NCBI GenBank assembly: GCA_032629725.1
Contig: JAFEVB010000006.1
Span: 674,172 to 738,171 of the forward strand
Direction of reading: 5' to 3'
DNA: 64,000 nt
Source of the DNA: Gremmenia infestans
Lineage: Eukaryota > Ascomycota > Leotiomycetes > Helotiales > Hamatocanthoscyphaceae
Program-made: the position numbers and the translations under genes
Part shown: one piece after another, positions 1-11,623 of the stretch
Layout: each line of letters starts with the position of its first letter
How positions within the stretch are numbered: the first letter of the stretch is position 1
The notes under the pieces: model-generated
The model's database searches: none
What the model saw: only the letters and a program-made list of their open reading frames with translations
What the model was told of the DNA's origin: nothing

Positions 1-1
1 C

Positions 2-448
2 GTGCCAGACGACGTATTCTGGTGGATTAAAAACGAGCCCGAGTTCGGCAAGCAGGCCGTCTATCTCGACGAGCGGATGGAGACGCTCGAAGGCTACAAG
101 ATGGCCACGGCCAGCTTACCAGCGCTCGCGCAGGCGGGCGTCAAGATTGTAGGACCTGCTCTATTTGCGCTGACGAAGCTGGATACCGATCGGAAGATTG
201 TGCCGTCCGAGTATGCGATCGAGGCTCGGAAGGCGGGGTTGGAGATCCTGCCGTGGAGTTTTGAAAGGTCGGGGTGGTTGAATCAAGGAGGCGAGTACTT
301 TTACCAGTATATCGCGCCTGTTATTCGGAAGGATGGGGATATGTATACGGTGCTGGATGTTTTGGTGAACGATGTGGGGGTCTTTAAAATGTACTCGGAT
401 TCGCCGGCGACGGTGGTTTATTATGCCAATTGTATGGGGTTGCCTTGA
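2..448 (+). CDS. Glycerophosphodiester phosphodiesterase-like protein, C-terminal part (5' end outside window)
   Basis: The reading frame is open from the window edge to a TGA at 446-448, so this is the last ~148 codons of a longer gene; the first codon here is GTG inside the gene, not a start. The residues follow the end of a PLC-like phosphodiesterase TIM barrel as found in fungal secreted glycerophosphoryl diester phosphodiesterases: a strand-like GLEILPWSFERSG segment, then a C-terminal motif ending in a D-x-G-V-F-x-x-x-SDSPATVVYYANC tail, where the family has 'DGVFSDWPATV'. Such enzymes cleave glycerophosphodiesters to an alcohol and glycerol-3-phosphate. The catalytic N-terminal half is not visible. 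The family assignment is by pattern recognition. Confidence 0.65.
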   Translation: MPDDVFWWIKNEPEFGKQAVYLDERMETLEGYKMATASLPALAQAGVKIVGPALFALTKLDTDRKIVPSEYAIEARKAGLEILPWSFERSGWLNQGGEYFYQYIAPVIRKDGDMYTVLDVLVNDVGVFKMYSDSPATVVYYANCMGLP

Positions 449-2766
449 GCTGGGTCCATAGCTCGTGGCGTTACTTATAGAAGATAGACTTTCACAAGGT
501 TCATTTCAATACTGTTTCAAATTCCAGAATATCTGTATCATCGATCGGGTACTGTATAAATTGCCATCGTGTCTAAGCTATTTCCTACCCAGCTAACATT
601 TATCATTCTAGTACTAGGCATATACGTATATGTATATCCAAAGAGACGCCAATATCCAATATCCAATATCAGATCCTTCCTTCCATCCATCTAAACACAC
701 CTCCACTCCACTCCACCCCTCATTTGTACCCGAAGCCCTAGTACTAGCATTTATTCATTCATTGTACAGCCCAAGTAATAGGTCTGACCTAGAAGTAAGG
801 CTAGCTATACTACTTCGTATCAACGAGCACTCTAGACAGGTACTTCGGCATGCTCGGTAGAGAATTGATACACAAGGTACGTACACTCTGAAAGGTTATA
901 CGCATGCACATACGCTAGAGTACCTAGGCTAGGTAGATGTCTTCAAGCCATCGCCGCGCGCAGAACCCACGTGATAACGAGAGCGTACAGTACTGTATAT
1001 GCAAAACTTGCCTTAGCTTGCTCTACGGAGTAGGGTAGGTACAGCTCTAGCCCGCACTGCACTGCATGATCTATAACCTTTCCCCTGCTCCTCTAGCTTG
1101 TCTAGCCTTTTAGCCAACGCTGCGTGTAGAAGCGACGTCGACGTAGACTTATTAGCGTTCGTCACACTTATCAGTGCCGGTCCGTTTGTCAGGTGCTTTG
1201 TATCATACTGTACGAGTAAGCATAGGCTGGAGTTTTATCGAGGGACATGGATTTACCTGTGCCAGCGATTATCTCTAGCTTCCTTGTAGGTAATATGTAT
1301 ACGACGCTATTAGAGCCCGCCCCTCGGGAAAGCGTCCTTGAGTAGAGGGCATAGCTTGGAATGCGGGACTACCGGTAGGCAGAAGCAGAAGCTGTACATA
1401 TAGAGTAGATTAACTAGGGATTGTGCAGATGAACGGGATGTGATGCAAGGAATAGAACGCTCCTTTTAAAGACCAACCCAGCGTTTCAGATCTCCTATAG
1501 TTTCCTTCCAAGGTTCTGCTTCTCGGGTTAGAAAGCATAGCTAGGAAGATTGCAGTGCATAGAAAGATGCTTCTAATTAGCGACCCTAAAAAAGCATAAA
1601 ATTTACGTCTGGAAAGCGGGATAGAAATGCTGGTTAGGAGTGGAAAGATTGAGTGTAGAGCATAGGTAGTAATGCCCGATAATCTCACTAAAATCTGCAA
1701 TAATCGCGTCGCAAAATAGACTGACTAATTCAGCTACTAAGATCTTACATATTAAACCCTAAACTATAGGCATCTTACCTATGGAAAGCTGCAATGTATA
1801 TATATATACCTCTGCTTAGCCCTATAAATATTCAAGGGCACCTTAGCACCCTCCATCACAATAGAGCCTGGAAGGATTGGAAAGCAGAATTGAGGATATA
1901 CTAGGAGATATTAGAATGCAAGGTTTTCTACTCTCCTACTCCCATCCCGCCAGCTAGGCGGGATGGGAGTTTTGAAACGCTGGAACAGTTAATTGATCAG
2001 CCTAGCAGGTCAAGGATTCATCGATTAGCTCATTTGCAATCTGACGCGAGGCAAAGCACTTCGGCGCCTTTGTGTAATGAATGCCAAGAACAACATAACA
2101 CTATGAATATTTCAAGGCTAGCTATAGCTGCTGAATGATAAATGTAAGCTTATAATATAATATAAAATAATGGGAAAGAAAGAAAGAAAGAAGCGTAGGA
2201 TCGGATAATGCCTTCGTAAAGCCTGTATCTACACGCCGCCGCCGCCGCCGCATTGTCTCTGCTTGTACTGGCATCAAATGAATGGTACTTCAGGGGGTAT
2301 TACTTTATGTAATATTATCTAATATTTATTAAGAAATAAGTCCATGTTTAGTGCAGGGCCATCTAAGGGACGATATAGTAATCGTCTTACATTAGTCATT
2401 GAAGCCCTGTGGAATGCAAGAACGCCAAGTAAGACTTTCCTTGTTTGCGGCATGTAATTGAAAAAAGCTACTGCACAACTAAAAGTGATAGGCAATTGCT
2501 AGAGATGTTGGCTAGCAACTGTAGATCGAAAGGTAGACACAGACATAGACTAAGCGAGGAAGATCAGGGGAACAGAACACGCGATCACCAGTCAGTTGGT
2601 GGAGAGGATAAGGTGGCAATGCTTTTAGATTATGGATACATGTTCTAAGTACACGAACAACGCCCGCAAAACTTGAATCCTCCACATGGGAATGCAACTG
2701 ATAAATAACAATATTGACAAAGTACCATCAAAACCACCTTCAAACTATATAACCGGCCTGTCAACT
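449..2766. other. Gene-poor AT-rich stretch
   Basis: No convincing gene is seen. Open frames are short and lack coding character. The region is stop-rich in all frames and resembles decayed, possibly RIP-mutated DNA, but no transposon protein can be read. It holds a perfect inverted repeat at 1938-1970, a short GAAA tract near 2174-2190 and a five-unit CCG run near 2235-2250. Confidence 0.5.
1938..1970. repeat. Perfect 14-bp inverted repeat with 5-nt loop
   Basis: The left arm 1938-1951 (ACTCCCATCCCGCC) is the exact reverse complement of the right arm 1957-1970, separated by AGCTA. It is GC-rich (9 of 14 bases per arm) inside otherwise AT-rich DNA, so it stands out. It could be the hairpin end of a small transposon, a terminator-like RNA hairpin or a chance palindrome; no flanking duplication is evident. 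Confidence 0.8.
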
Positions 2767-3295
2767 TCAACCCTTACTTCCGCTCAAGCCACAAGCCGCA
2801 AGCCGTAATCCCCCATACGCCTCCCGCCCATTATCAAGTGGCCATGCACCCAAGTCAACCTCCTCCGCTTCATCAGCCACCAACTTGACCGAAGTATCAA
2901 GTTGCGTGACTAACGCCCCAACCAGAATCCCAATCATCATCGGCCCGAAAACATTCTCAGCCGGCATGCAAAGCTGTCCTTCGCCAAGTCTTCGCGAGGC
3001 TTTTCCAGTCCCCATCTTGCATTCGAATAAGTTGCTTTGCATGATTCACAAAGTCTCTGTGGACATCTGAATACGTTGTTGTGAAAGCGTTGTTAATTCC
3101 AAAGGCCAGGACAAGGCGTTCGTTGGGAATAGCCCGGGACAATAATGAGGAGTTGGCAAGGAGAGCTTTTGCTTGCTGATGATCCTTGATGCATGTTTGA
3201 ATGCTGGAAGCTTTTTTACTGGAGACCAGACGCCTTGCAGATGTGCAGAGAAAGACAAGGATAGAAGCTATCAGGGCGAACCAAAGAGTGCCCAT
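2767..3295 (-). pseudogene. Cytochrome P450-like N-terminal fragment, frameshifted
   Basis: Reading from ATG at 3295, an N-terminal membrane anchor (GTLWFALIASILVFLCTSA) is followed by a segment like fungal P450s just after the anchor: IPNERLVLAFGINNAFTTTY then VHRDFVN, as in 'NERLxxAFGIxNxFTTxD..xHxxF'. After about 100 codons the frame ends; a second frame overlapping at 2767-3042 continues as RRLGEGQLCMPAENVFGPMM, so a one-base shift near 3000 restores similarity. No I-helix, ExxR or heme-binding cysteine is present: at most the first fifth of a ~500-residue P450 survives. It could instead be a short orphan gene. Confidence 0.4.
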
Positions 3296-5182
3296 GCTTG
3301 AAGCGGGTTATTGTAGCTGCGCAGAGCGTTCTGCTATTGTTGAGGTTGAACGAGAGCTGGGGACAACGAAAAAGTGGGTTGAAGATTTGCTATGTAGAAC
3401 AATTTGGGATTTTGAATTCTGTTCCACCGGGAGCTTATACTTATGCTCGATTGTGTGCGTAGCTTCTCAAGTTTCGATGGCTTGCGTAAATCACATCGAA
3501 CTCCCTTGTAATATTGAGAAAGATGACTCGAGGATCTTCATGCGGGGTCCCGTTAACAGAGGTTTCCTCCGCAAGATGAGAATACGCTGCCCCTCAAAAC
3601 AAGAAAATCGAATAGAGAGAATTCATTAAAACTGTGTACGTCTACTCCTGTACGGATTCTCATCTGAAATTCTTAGCTCATAGCAACTTGCTTGACCATT
3701 TTATGTTGAAAAACCAGTGACTGTCGCTGTCATATCGCACGACAGCCATGGAAATAATTTGTCAAGCAGAGAATTGAGTCCAGCATCCCCCTTCTAATGT
3801 CATTGATAAGAGCGGGAAGGCGCATGCAGATTCTACTCGATATTTCGACACTCTCCCCATCGGAGCTTTGTGTCTTATCTGTTGCCAAGGACTGAACGTC
3901 CCGGTCCGCAAAACAATGGTTTCGGACATATTATCTATGAATGAAACGGCAAAAGCCAGATTCCCTATCGTCACTGAACGGGAGGAACAGCTCTGATATT
4001 AGCTGATCCAGGAATTGAGATATCGAGGTCTAACTGGCAATCACACAGGAATGAATGCGCGTTGAACAAATATCAGCAGTATAAGATAGACTGAAGATCA
4101 CCCAGATCTGAAATGTATGCAGCTACTAGTGCTGGATAGGTGATGTAAAGAGTGGAAGAACAAAGAACTTGACGAGTCGCGTTCCCGTGCGTTTCATGAA
4201 TAAACTATAATTGTATAGTACTTAAATAAGTAAGCAAGATTTAATTTTATAAGCGATCCTATGTAAAAAAAACTCTTTCCTACTTGCTTGCTATGTATTA
4301 ATAGTGCTATTACTAAAATTCCTCTTATGTTCTTAGATATATAATTCGAGCAACTTAAATTAATGTTAAGCAGTAGAGTTTGAGAGTTAATTAGGTGATA
4401 TTAATTTAGCTGAGTAGAATAGTAGAATAGTAGGAAAATAAATATATCTTTAGTTTTAAAGTGATTTATAGATAAACTAGTATACTTATAAATATTTATA
4501 AATCTAGGGTGATTCACGTATAAACTATTCTGATTTATAAATGACCTAGTTCACTTATAAATGCACTTCACGCGTGAATCTCAGCTCAGATTTATGACTA
4601 ACTAGCGAGATTTATAGCTAAACTAATCGCTTATATTCACGAATGAACCGAACAGATTTCGTCCCAACATTATTTCATTTTTCGGTCCAATAGCTGGATG
4701 AACTTGGACTACACCTGCGCTTGTCAAGCGACAGTGTCATGGTGGTCATTTCGACCTCCCTGAATAAGTTAAATCTCGCGTCATCATTGCATGTCTTTCC
4801 CACTTTTATATGCGTGGTCCGGGGATTATTGGCATGTACTTGCTTAGCCGATGAGGGGTAATTGGGGAGATGCTTTGGTGAATTAATAGCAAGTACAGGG
4901 AAGTCCTGCTAGTCACCAGTAATACTAAAGCTTATTTTGTCACAAAGATGTCTTCTTGAAGCTCGATATGCTTTGCTTGGGCTCCAATTCACCTGCAGAT
5001 CGTCAATGGCAAGGTAGTATGTTCCTGTTGATTACAGGGGCAGTGAGGGGTTGTCCTTGGCAGTCTTTAAGTAACAGGCAGGTAGAACTATAAGAACCGC
5101 GGGGTTTGAAAAGTTCATTGCATCCCACTTTCGTTTTTCTGGTTTTCCTCATTATCTATTCCTCGTATCTTTGACTATCAAA
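3296..5182. other. Intergenic, AT-rich, with repeated ATTTATA motifs
   Basis: No gene can be supported. From about 4200 to 4680 the DNA is very AT-rich. A motif GATTTATA followed by TAAACTA-like bases recurs at about 4463, 4532, 4589 and 4609, with a palindrome TTCACGCGTGAA near 4567-4578. The last ~100 bp is the GH2 promoter and 5' leader, with a TATA-like CTATAAG at about 5089-5095. Confidence 0.45.
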
Positions 5183-7518
5183 ATGCGAGTCGCATCCAGC
5201 TTCATCCTGTCCCTACAGGCAACACTTGCCCTTGCAAGCAGCTATGGAAACAACCCTCTAAGTCCTCGTAAAGCCAGACGTCAAAGTGACGCCAAAGCAT
5301 ACGCCGTTCAAGAGCCACCTTTAACTACAGATTGGACTTATAAGCTCGGCACAAATCCTTGGCCAGAATATCCCAGACCCCAGCTTGAACGAGCCGAATG
5401 GCAGAACTTGAACGGATTGTGGACTTATCAAAATGCTTCTAGCCTGGACGCCCTCAATAGCCCTCCTTTCAATCAAACATTAGCAAATGAGGTGTTGATC
5501 CCATCTTGCCTCGAGAGTGCTCTTTCTGGTAAGCTTGAAGAAGTACATCACACTGCATAATTAGCTGACAAGATGCGCAGGAATCCAAGCCAACTACGCA
5601 ATATATTCTTGGTTTCAGACATCTTTCACTATCCCTTCATCATGGTCCAACCAGTCAGTCCTACTCAACTTCGGAGCTGTGGATTATGAAGCAACGGTAT
5701 TTATCAATGGCCAGAAGGCCGGTTTCAATCGAGGAGGATACTTCGCGTTCACCATTGATGCAACCGGATTTGTGTCGGTTGGGGGCCAAAATGAAATGCA
5801 CGAACTTCTCAAAATCGCCCAAAAGCTACAGCTAACTTACTTACAGCCTTGTATTTGTGCACGACCCCACTGATAGTGGTGACTATGTGATTCCCATCGG
5901 AAAACAGACACTGAACCCATCACACATCTTTTACAGACCCTGCAGCGGTATTTGGCAGAGCGTTTGGATCGAATCGGCGCCAACCAACCACATAACTCAG
6001 CTAGATGTCGCAGCAGACATGAATGGCGAGGGTGCGTACTCCGAATTTCTCTCCAAGAATATATGCTTATTTGACGTCTTCAGTAAACGTCACAATCCAC
6101 AGCTCTTCCGGAACTCCAAGTCCTGTCGAAGTCATCTTCTACGATGGCGGATCTAAGAGATCGCCAAATATTCTAGCATCACAAACAGGGACTTCTGATG
6201 TGTCGTTTCAATTCACGGTCCCCTCCCCAAAGCTATGGTCACCTGACTCACCGAGTTTATACAACTTCACTGTTATCATGGGTTCTGATGAAGTTTCGAG
6301 TTATACCGGATTTAGGACTATCTCCAAAGGCAAAGTTGACGGAATAGTCCGACCGCTCTTGAACGGAGAATTCATTTTCCAATTCGGAACTTTGGATCAG
6401 GGATACTGGCCTGACGGCGTGTATACCCCCCCAAACCGAGAGGCCATGGTGTACGATTTGCAAGTATTAAAGAAGCTCGGGTTTAATATGCTTCGGAAGC
6501 ACGTAAGTGAGATGACTATGTACCTAAAGAAAAATGCTGATTCATCTCGTCTGGATAGATCAAAGTTGAAAATGCCTTGTTTTATCAAGCATGTGATCGA
6601 TTGGGCTTACTTTTGATCCAAGACATGCCCGCCCTCCGACCTATCCAGAGCCGAACCTTGTCCAATTGCACATCAGAGACGATTCTGCCAGATACAGATC
6701 AACAAGCCGAGTTCACTCGTCAACTTGAAGTCCTTGTAAATCAGCATAAAAACTATCCCAGCATCGGGACATGGGTAAGTGGACTTCACATCCAGCTGCA
6801 CACTGCAGGCGATTAATCGCTAATGCCTTCTCAGGTAATCTACAATGAAGGCTGGGGACAAGTAATTCAAGCCTATCCCGAGTTTGGCCTCACAGACCTC
6901 GTTCGCAGTCTCGACCCAACGCGTCTGATTGACAGTACAACGGGGTGGCACGACCATGGTGCTGGAGACTACAGCGTAAGTAAGCCGCTATTCGAATGCT
7001 CCGTACAATACTGATAAACGGGACAGGATAATCATCATTACGCGAACCCACAATGTGGCTCCCCCTTCTACTCCATCGACTCCAGCCCCTACGACCCAAC
7101 ACGCATTGGCTTCCAAGGCGAATTCGGCGGAATCGGCCAAAATGTCTCCATTGACCAGTGAGTTTGTCCGTCCCAGTTCCCTGCTCTTCTCCACACACTA
7201 ATCCACACACTACATAGTCTCTGGAATGTCCAAGAAGCCATCAACTCCATCAACCAGACCTACGAAATCGACACCTCGATCCAGGCTTGGAACTACCGCG
7301 CCCACCGCCTTCTAGACGATCTGAGGGATCAAACAGAGTTGTTTGCGTGTAGTGGGGGCGTCTGGACGCAGACTACTGATGTCGAGGGTGAGGTTAATGG
7401 CCTGTTGACTTATGACCGGAGGGTCTTGCGACCGGATGTGGCCCTGTGGCAAGCTGATATTAAGGCGTTGTATGATGCTGCTGCGGGTAGTCATAACGCT
7501 TCATTGGCTATGTCCTAG
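5183..7518 (+). CDS. Secreted glycoside hydrolase family 2 enzyme (beta-galactosidase/beta-glucuronidase type)
   Basis: Eight exons join in phase to 651 aa: 5183-5528, 5581-5797, 5847-6031, 6084-6502, 6559-6774, 6835-6975, 7027-7157 and 7218-7518. The ATG at 5183 is chosen because it opens a signal peptide (MRVASSFILSLQATLALAS). Domain order is GH2: N-terminal jelly-roll sugar-binding domain (residues ~50-220, with PRPQLERAEWQNLNGLW), Ig-like domain (~220-330), TIM barrel (~330-620). Catalytic residues are visible: acid/base Glu466 in VIYNEGWG, nucleophile Glu540 in GFQGEFGG, and the conserved FNMLRKH-IKVE strand. It should hydrolyse terminal beta-linked sugars from glycans outside the cell; the exact sugar cannot be told. 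Intron 2 (5798-5846) has a GC donor instead of GT. It converges on the AA9 gene, 336 bp away. Confidence 0.85.
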
Positions 7519-7854
7519 GTGTATTGTAACTGAGAGTGAGAGAAACGAGTTGGAACATATGATGTGCTCGTGTGGTTGGGTAATAGGTAGCTTTTGGGTA
7601 AAAATGGGTAGACTTCTGAATGAAGTTGTCAGGGTAATCGGTAAACGAATGTCATGATTCATGAATGATTGTCTCTGGTTCAGCGTGCAAACTTCAACAC
7701 ACTATTGCTTCCTTCCTTCTTTCTTTCCCCTCATCCCACAATCCTTTCCCCCTTCCCCCCCCCCAAAACCAACAAGAATATCAGACCCCTACCCACCAGC
7801 AATCCCCTCACTAGGTTCCCGTCCATCTACCCCACTCCACCCTAGTACTTCCTT
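7519..7854. other. Short convergent intergenic gap (shared 3' ends)
   Basis: Both neighbours end here, so it holds only 3' UTRs. There is a pyrimidine-rich stretch with a run of about 12 C around 7745-7765. No gene is seen. Confidence 0.5.
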
Positions 7855-8924
7855 CTAACCCGTCCACAGCGCAGGCCCAGGAATAGTATAATTCGTCAAC
7901 GTAACATACGGATTAAAATAAATCCCCGGATCATCCTCCTTATAAAGATCCACCCCCAACGTCCCCTCCGGATTCGCCGTCCCGGATCCCGTGACATCGA
8001 TATTGAGACAAAAGGGGTAGTTCTGCGCACCACCTAGTGTGCTAGCGCCATGGCAGGCTATGGTTTCGTGGCGGAAGACATAATGTCCTGTTGATTTGAT
8101 TGATTATCGTTAGCATTTACTTTCCTTTACTTGTGATGTAGGCTTTGCCATATAAACGTGCCGTGAACTCGGATGGATCATCATGACATGATTTAACATA
8201 CCCGGAGCAAGAGTCTTAGGCACGGTGCTTGTCCAAGACCCGTTATTCGCAATCATAACGCCGGAAGCCCATTCCTGGGTGGTGAAATCGATGCCCGACT
8301 CGTCGATTTTGACGAACTTGAGGGTCGTTTTATCGACCTATTGCTCTCGTCAGTATCTCTTTCTTATTTGCAACTCGAGGACGCTTGTTTCATAACAGGA
8401 AAAAGGTGGTGGTGCTAGCGTACAGTTTTGCAATCCCCATTGCAGTTCGCGACATAGGTCAGCATAGGCCCGATGTTGTGTGCCCATGGCTGTGTCCATT
8501 GGAACTCGACTGTTGAGCCTGCAGCTACCGTCGCCGAGGTATTGGCATTCCTGCCGTCCTTGTGGCAGATGATATTCGGATCTCTGCATTCAGTCAATTC
8601 CCATATACACATACCACTTCACTCCACTCCACTCCACTTCTCTTCACTTCGTTTCCACAACGCCGACGCACCAAACTCCAGACATAACAATCAACATACG
8701 TACTGGTACTCAGACGGCGCAATAAACCCCGAATCCAACGCATCCTCATACCACCCTGGCGTCGTCGCATAGGCCACTTTATTAACAATCGCATAGTAGA
8801 AATCAAGCGACCATCCCTGCGTATAAATTCCATTCGCCACGATGCCCGTCACGATCCCGTGCGAAAGTGCTGGGCTAGCAAAGAGGCCAAAAATCGTCAC
8901 AACTCTCAGGATTAAGAAGAACAT
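7855..8924 (-). CDS. AA9 lytic polysaccharide monooxygenase (cellulose-active LPMO)
   Basis: Four exons join in phase to 249 aa: 8924-8704, 8583-8424, 8337-8202 and 8087-7855. A 21-residue signal peptide is cut just before His22, which becomes the N-terminal His of the copper histidine brace. The other copper ligands are visible: His109 in QPWAHNIGP, and axial Tyr196 in the QNYPFC motif; His185 matches the second-sphere His of the family. The extracellular enzyme oxidatively cleaves cellulose or hemicellulose. Length is that of a bare catalytic domain: there is no CBM1 and no GPI tail. A TATATA lies about 105 bp upstream (9030-9035) and a GATC tetranucleotide run lies in the 5' leader. The gene is convergent with the GH2 gene, a natural partner in biomass breakdown. 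Confidence 0.9.
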
Positions 8925-8933
8925 GTTGAACGA

Positions 8934-8956
8934 TTGATCGATCGATCGATCGATCC
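8934..8956. repeat. GATC/CGAT tetranucleotide microsatellite
   Basis: Five to six perfect units of (GATC)n lie 10-35 bp upstream of the AA9 start codon, in its presumed 5' leader. Unit number could vary between strains. Confidence 0.85.
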
Positions 8957-9029
8957 TTTCTTACTTTAAAGTTTCTTTTAAGTATCGATTTGGAGAATCC
9001 ACGAGAGTTGCAAGGAGCAAGGGATGGGA

Positions 9030-9035
9030 TATATA
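9030..9035 (-). promoter_or_regulatory. TATA box candidate of the AA9 gene
   Basis: TATATA, about 105 bp upstream of the AA9 ATG, within CCCTATATATCCC on the coding strand. The spacing allows a short 5' leader. Position and composition are the only support. Confidence 0.35.
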
Positions 9036-9968
9036 GGGCATATGAAAGGAAGACTAGATGGAAAATACACACCTGATCGAAAATGCGTGTGACCTAGACT
9101 CGCAAGATGCAATATGGCTAAAGACTAAACAGCACTGCGAATACCTGGATGACGCTGGAATACCGGGTAGGATTTCCCGGCTTCAATATGAATGCAGAGC
9201 CAACGATTGGTGCGAATTTGCCTAATATGAGATCTCAGCGGTAGAATTTCAAAGGACCGTTATACCGTATTCAACAGCGTCAATGAATCTTCCATGTCTA
9301 GATTGTGCTATATGGTCTGTCACATCGGGAATCTGGGGTCCCCACCAATGCCCACCCGTGGAGGTTACTCCGCATGGCAGGCATGGGTCACCAGAAGCAA
9401 CGACATCGCCTACGTACCATCAACTCTCGATAGTGTGTAAGAGGTTTGCATCAATTTGCGGCTGTTTTCGCGGGAGCTTTTGAGGTCTAAAAGTTGAGCT
9501 GCACCTTGACTGAGAACATAACAATATATAACAGGAATGCTAATAGGAATATCGCAAAACGATAAATCAAAAAGGTAGGTCAAAAGTCAAAAGAAGATGC
9601 AATGCATTTTATTACCAGAGTCCGGACGCACATCCACGATCTCACTCGAACCATTCTTTGGTGTCAAGTGCATTCCACACCCCCGTCCTAACCACCAGCC
9701 CAGGAAACATCCGCCATCACATAACGCAGGACGGCTGGCCTGGGAAGGAAATTAAAATTCATTGCTTGCTATATGGCGCTAGAGATAAAATATCCAAACG
9801 CCTCGCTATGTTTTGCTCCCTCCATAAATAATTTTGAAATTATACAATTTTCCCCATATACAGAATGAAAACATATAATGGGTATATAACGCTAGTTCAG
9901 TTCAGACGCTCACTTGCAGTTATTCGGACTCATTCCTAAGATTTTTTTTAGTTTCGCCTCTGGCTCAC
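9036..9968. other. Intergenic between AA9 gene and bestrophin-like gene
   Basis: No gene is seen. It holds the AA9 upstream region and the 3' flank of the bestrophin-like gene. Confidence 0.45.
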
Positions 9969-11623
9969 TCACGCAGACATCTCCTGCTTCATACTCGGCG
10001 TCCGGCTCCGCAGACTCACCGTCTTACCAACGGCTACCTTAGCTCTCAAGGCACTCCGGATATCAGCCTCACTCCTTTCTCTCCATTCCCCGTACCCACT
10101 GTTACTCAACGGCCACAGCACCTCGTTATTCTTCGCCTCTGGGCCCTTCAGGAAATCGCTAAACAGAGGTGCCTTGACGCTAGTCATGACATCCAGCTCC
10201 TTGGCCAACTCAGCACAGTATTGGTCGAGGGGAAGATCGTTCACATCGTTGCCGAATGGATTCTCGAGCTCATTTCCGATGGCGGCCAGTCCGATGATTA
10301 TATATGCTGCGGCCATGGTGCCCGGGATGGCTATCCAGCCTAGGGAACCTACGAGTTGGAAAGGCAGGATGTAGACGTAGAGCATGACGATTTGGGAGAT
10401 GAGGATGTTGTAGCCAACGGGGAGGGGCGTGGTGAGGACGCGTTCGGCGGAAGATTGAGTTTCGGTCAAAGAAGCCAGGTTTCCCACTGTATTCATATAT
10501 CAGCTCTTGCTCTCCAGATGTGAAATGCAACCGTGGACTCAGAAGGCAAACTTACACAGTGCACCCAGAACAACGGGAGTCTTGCAAGTCTGATTCATGG
10601 AGCACTCCTCAATGTACGAGGAAAGGTAGGTGAGGATTTCAAGCGGCAGGTTTCCAAGCGGACTACTTGCACGCTTCAATTCTTTCCGTGGGTTGGAGCT
10701 TGCCATCTGCAGGCCAAGATACTCGCCCACGACCTTCCAGGGCGTCTTCTTCTTCTTGTTCTCGTGTTCTTCGCCTCTCGCCGCCTTTGCGAATGTGTCC
10801 AAATGACCCACCAGGCTCTGAATGTCTGGATAATGCGCGTATGGCTCAAACCTCAGCTTATGCTTCAGGGACACTGCGAAGGCGAGAATCAGGTTCATGG
10901 CTGTGACTTTAGCAAGCAAATCGTCTTTCGCGAGCTGGGGATCTGTATCTCGTTCTTCAATGTGTACCCATATCGTTCGTGCGAGAGTGCGGCATTGTAC
11001 GGAGAGTGTGGACCAGGTCTTGCGGCCCTCGGAGTAGCGTTCATAGGCGGAGGAGGAGCGGAAGGAGAGTGCGAGACCGACTACGAAACCCAGGACTGTG
11101 AGGAGGAGGCTGGATACGTCGACTGGGAGCGTCTCGTTAGTAGGAATTCAAGTTGGGGATGGGCAGAGGGCAGAGGGCACATACGTCCTACGACGAACTT
11201 GTGAAGACATGTTATGAGGGTTGACCAGCCTGCTATCATGGCCATGGGAAGAATCATGCGTGGTAGGACGCTGCCGTGCATTTGCATCCAATATGGAAGT
11301 TTGGAGTGTTTCTCGAGATCTCTTGGACCGACCTGTACAACACCAACTATTAGCTTTCATTCTTCAACTAATTTTCGAGTGGTTTCGGGACATACAAAAT
11401 ACTCATCCAAGTCTGGCATTATCCTACTAGCCCTATTATTCGTTGTCATGGGCGTGTCGGACCCGCCATAGCCCGTGATACTGTAATCGAATGCAGATTT
11501 TGAGAGGGTAGATTTGCGAGAGACATTTTGAATAGGACGGGGCTCGGTATTGAGTTTACCATCATGGTCGTCAGCATGCTGAGCGAGGGGTGCAGACTGC
11601 CATGCTGGGCCGTCTTCAGCCAT
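9969..11623 (-). CDS. Bestrophin-like (RFP-TM/UPF0187) anion channel
   Basis: Four exons join in phase to 486 aa: 11623-11396, 11332-11185, 11122-10556 and 10486-9969. Recognisable family blocks are LPRMILPMAMIAGWSTLITCL (first membrane helix), the LLLTVLGFVVGLALSFRSSSAYERY block, and the C-terminal membrane segment ending in AAIGNELENPFGNDVNDLPLD, the acidic bestrophin/UPF0187 signature. Fungal members have four membrane segments and are inferred to conduct chloride or bicarbonate at the plasma or vacuolar membrane. A ~75-residue disordered N-terminus precedes the first helix, and a Lys-rich cytosolic insertion (EHENKKKKTPWK) lies before the last membrane region. All introns are 62-69 bp. 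Confidence 0.85.

Noticed and set aside
1410..1700. 96-codon minus-strand frame as a transposase remnant
   Set aside because: No catalytic motif can be seen; the resemblance is only hydrophobic composition.
2236..2250. CCG run as a functional feature
   Set aside because: Only about five units and outside any gene.
10533..11204. 223-codon open frame on the plus strand
   Set aside because: It lies antisense to the bestrophin-like exons, whose protein shows clear family motifs and in-phase introns; the plus-strand product has no domain features.
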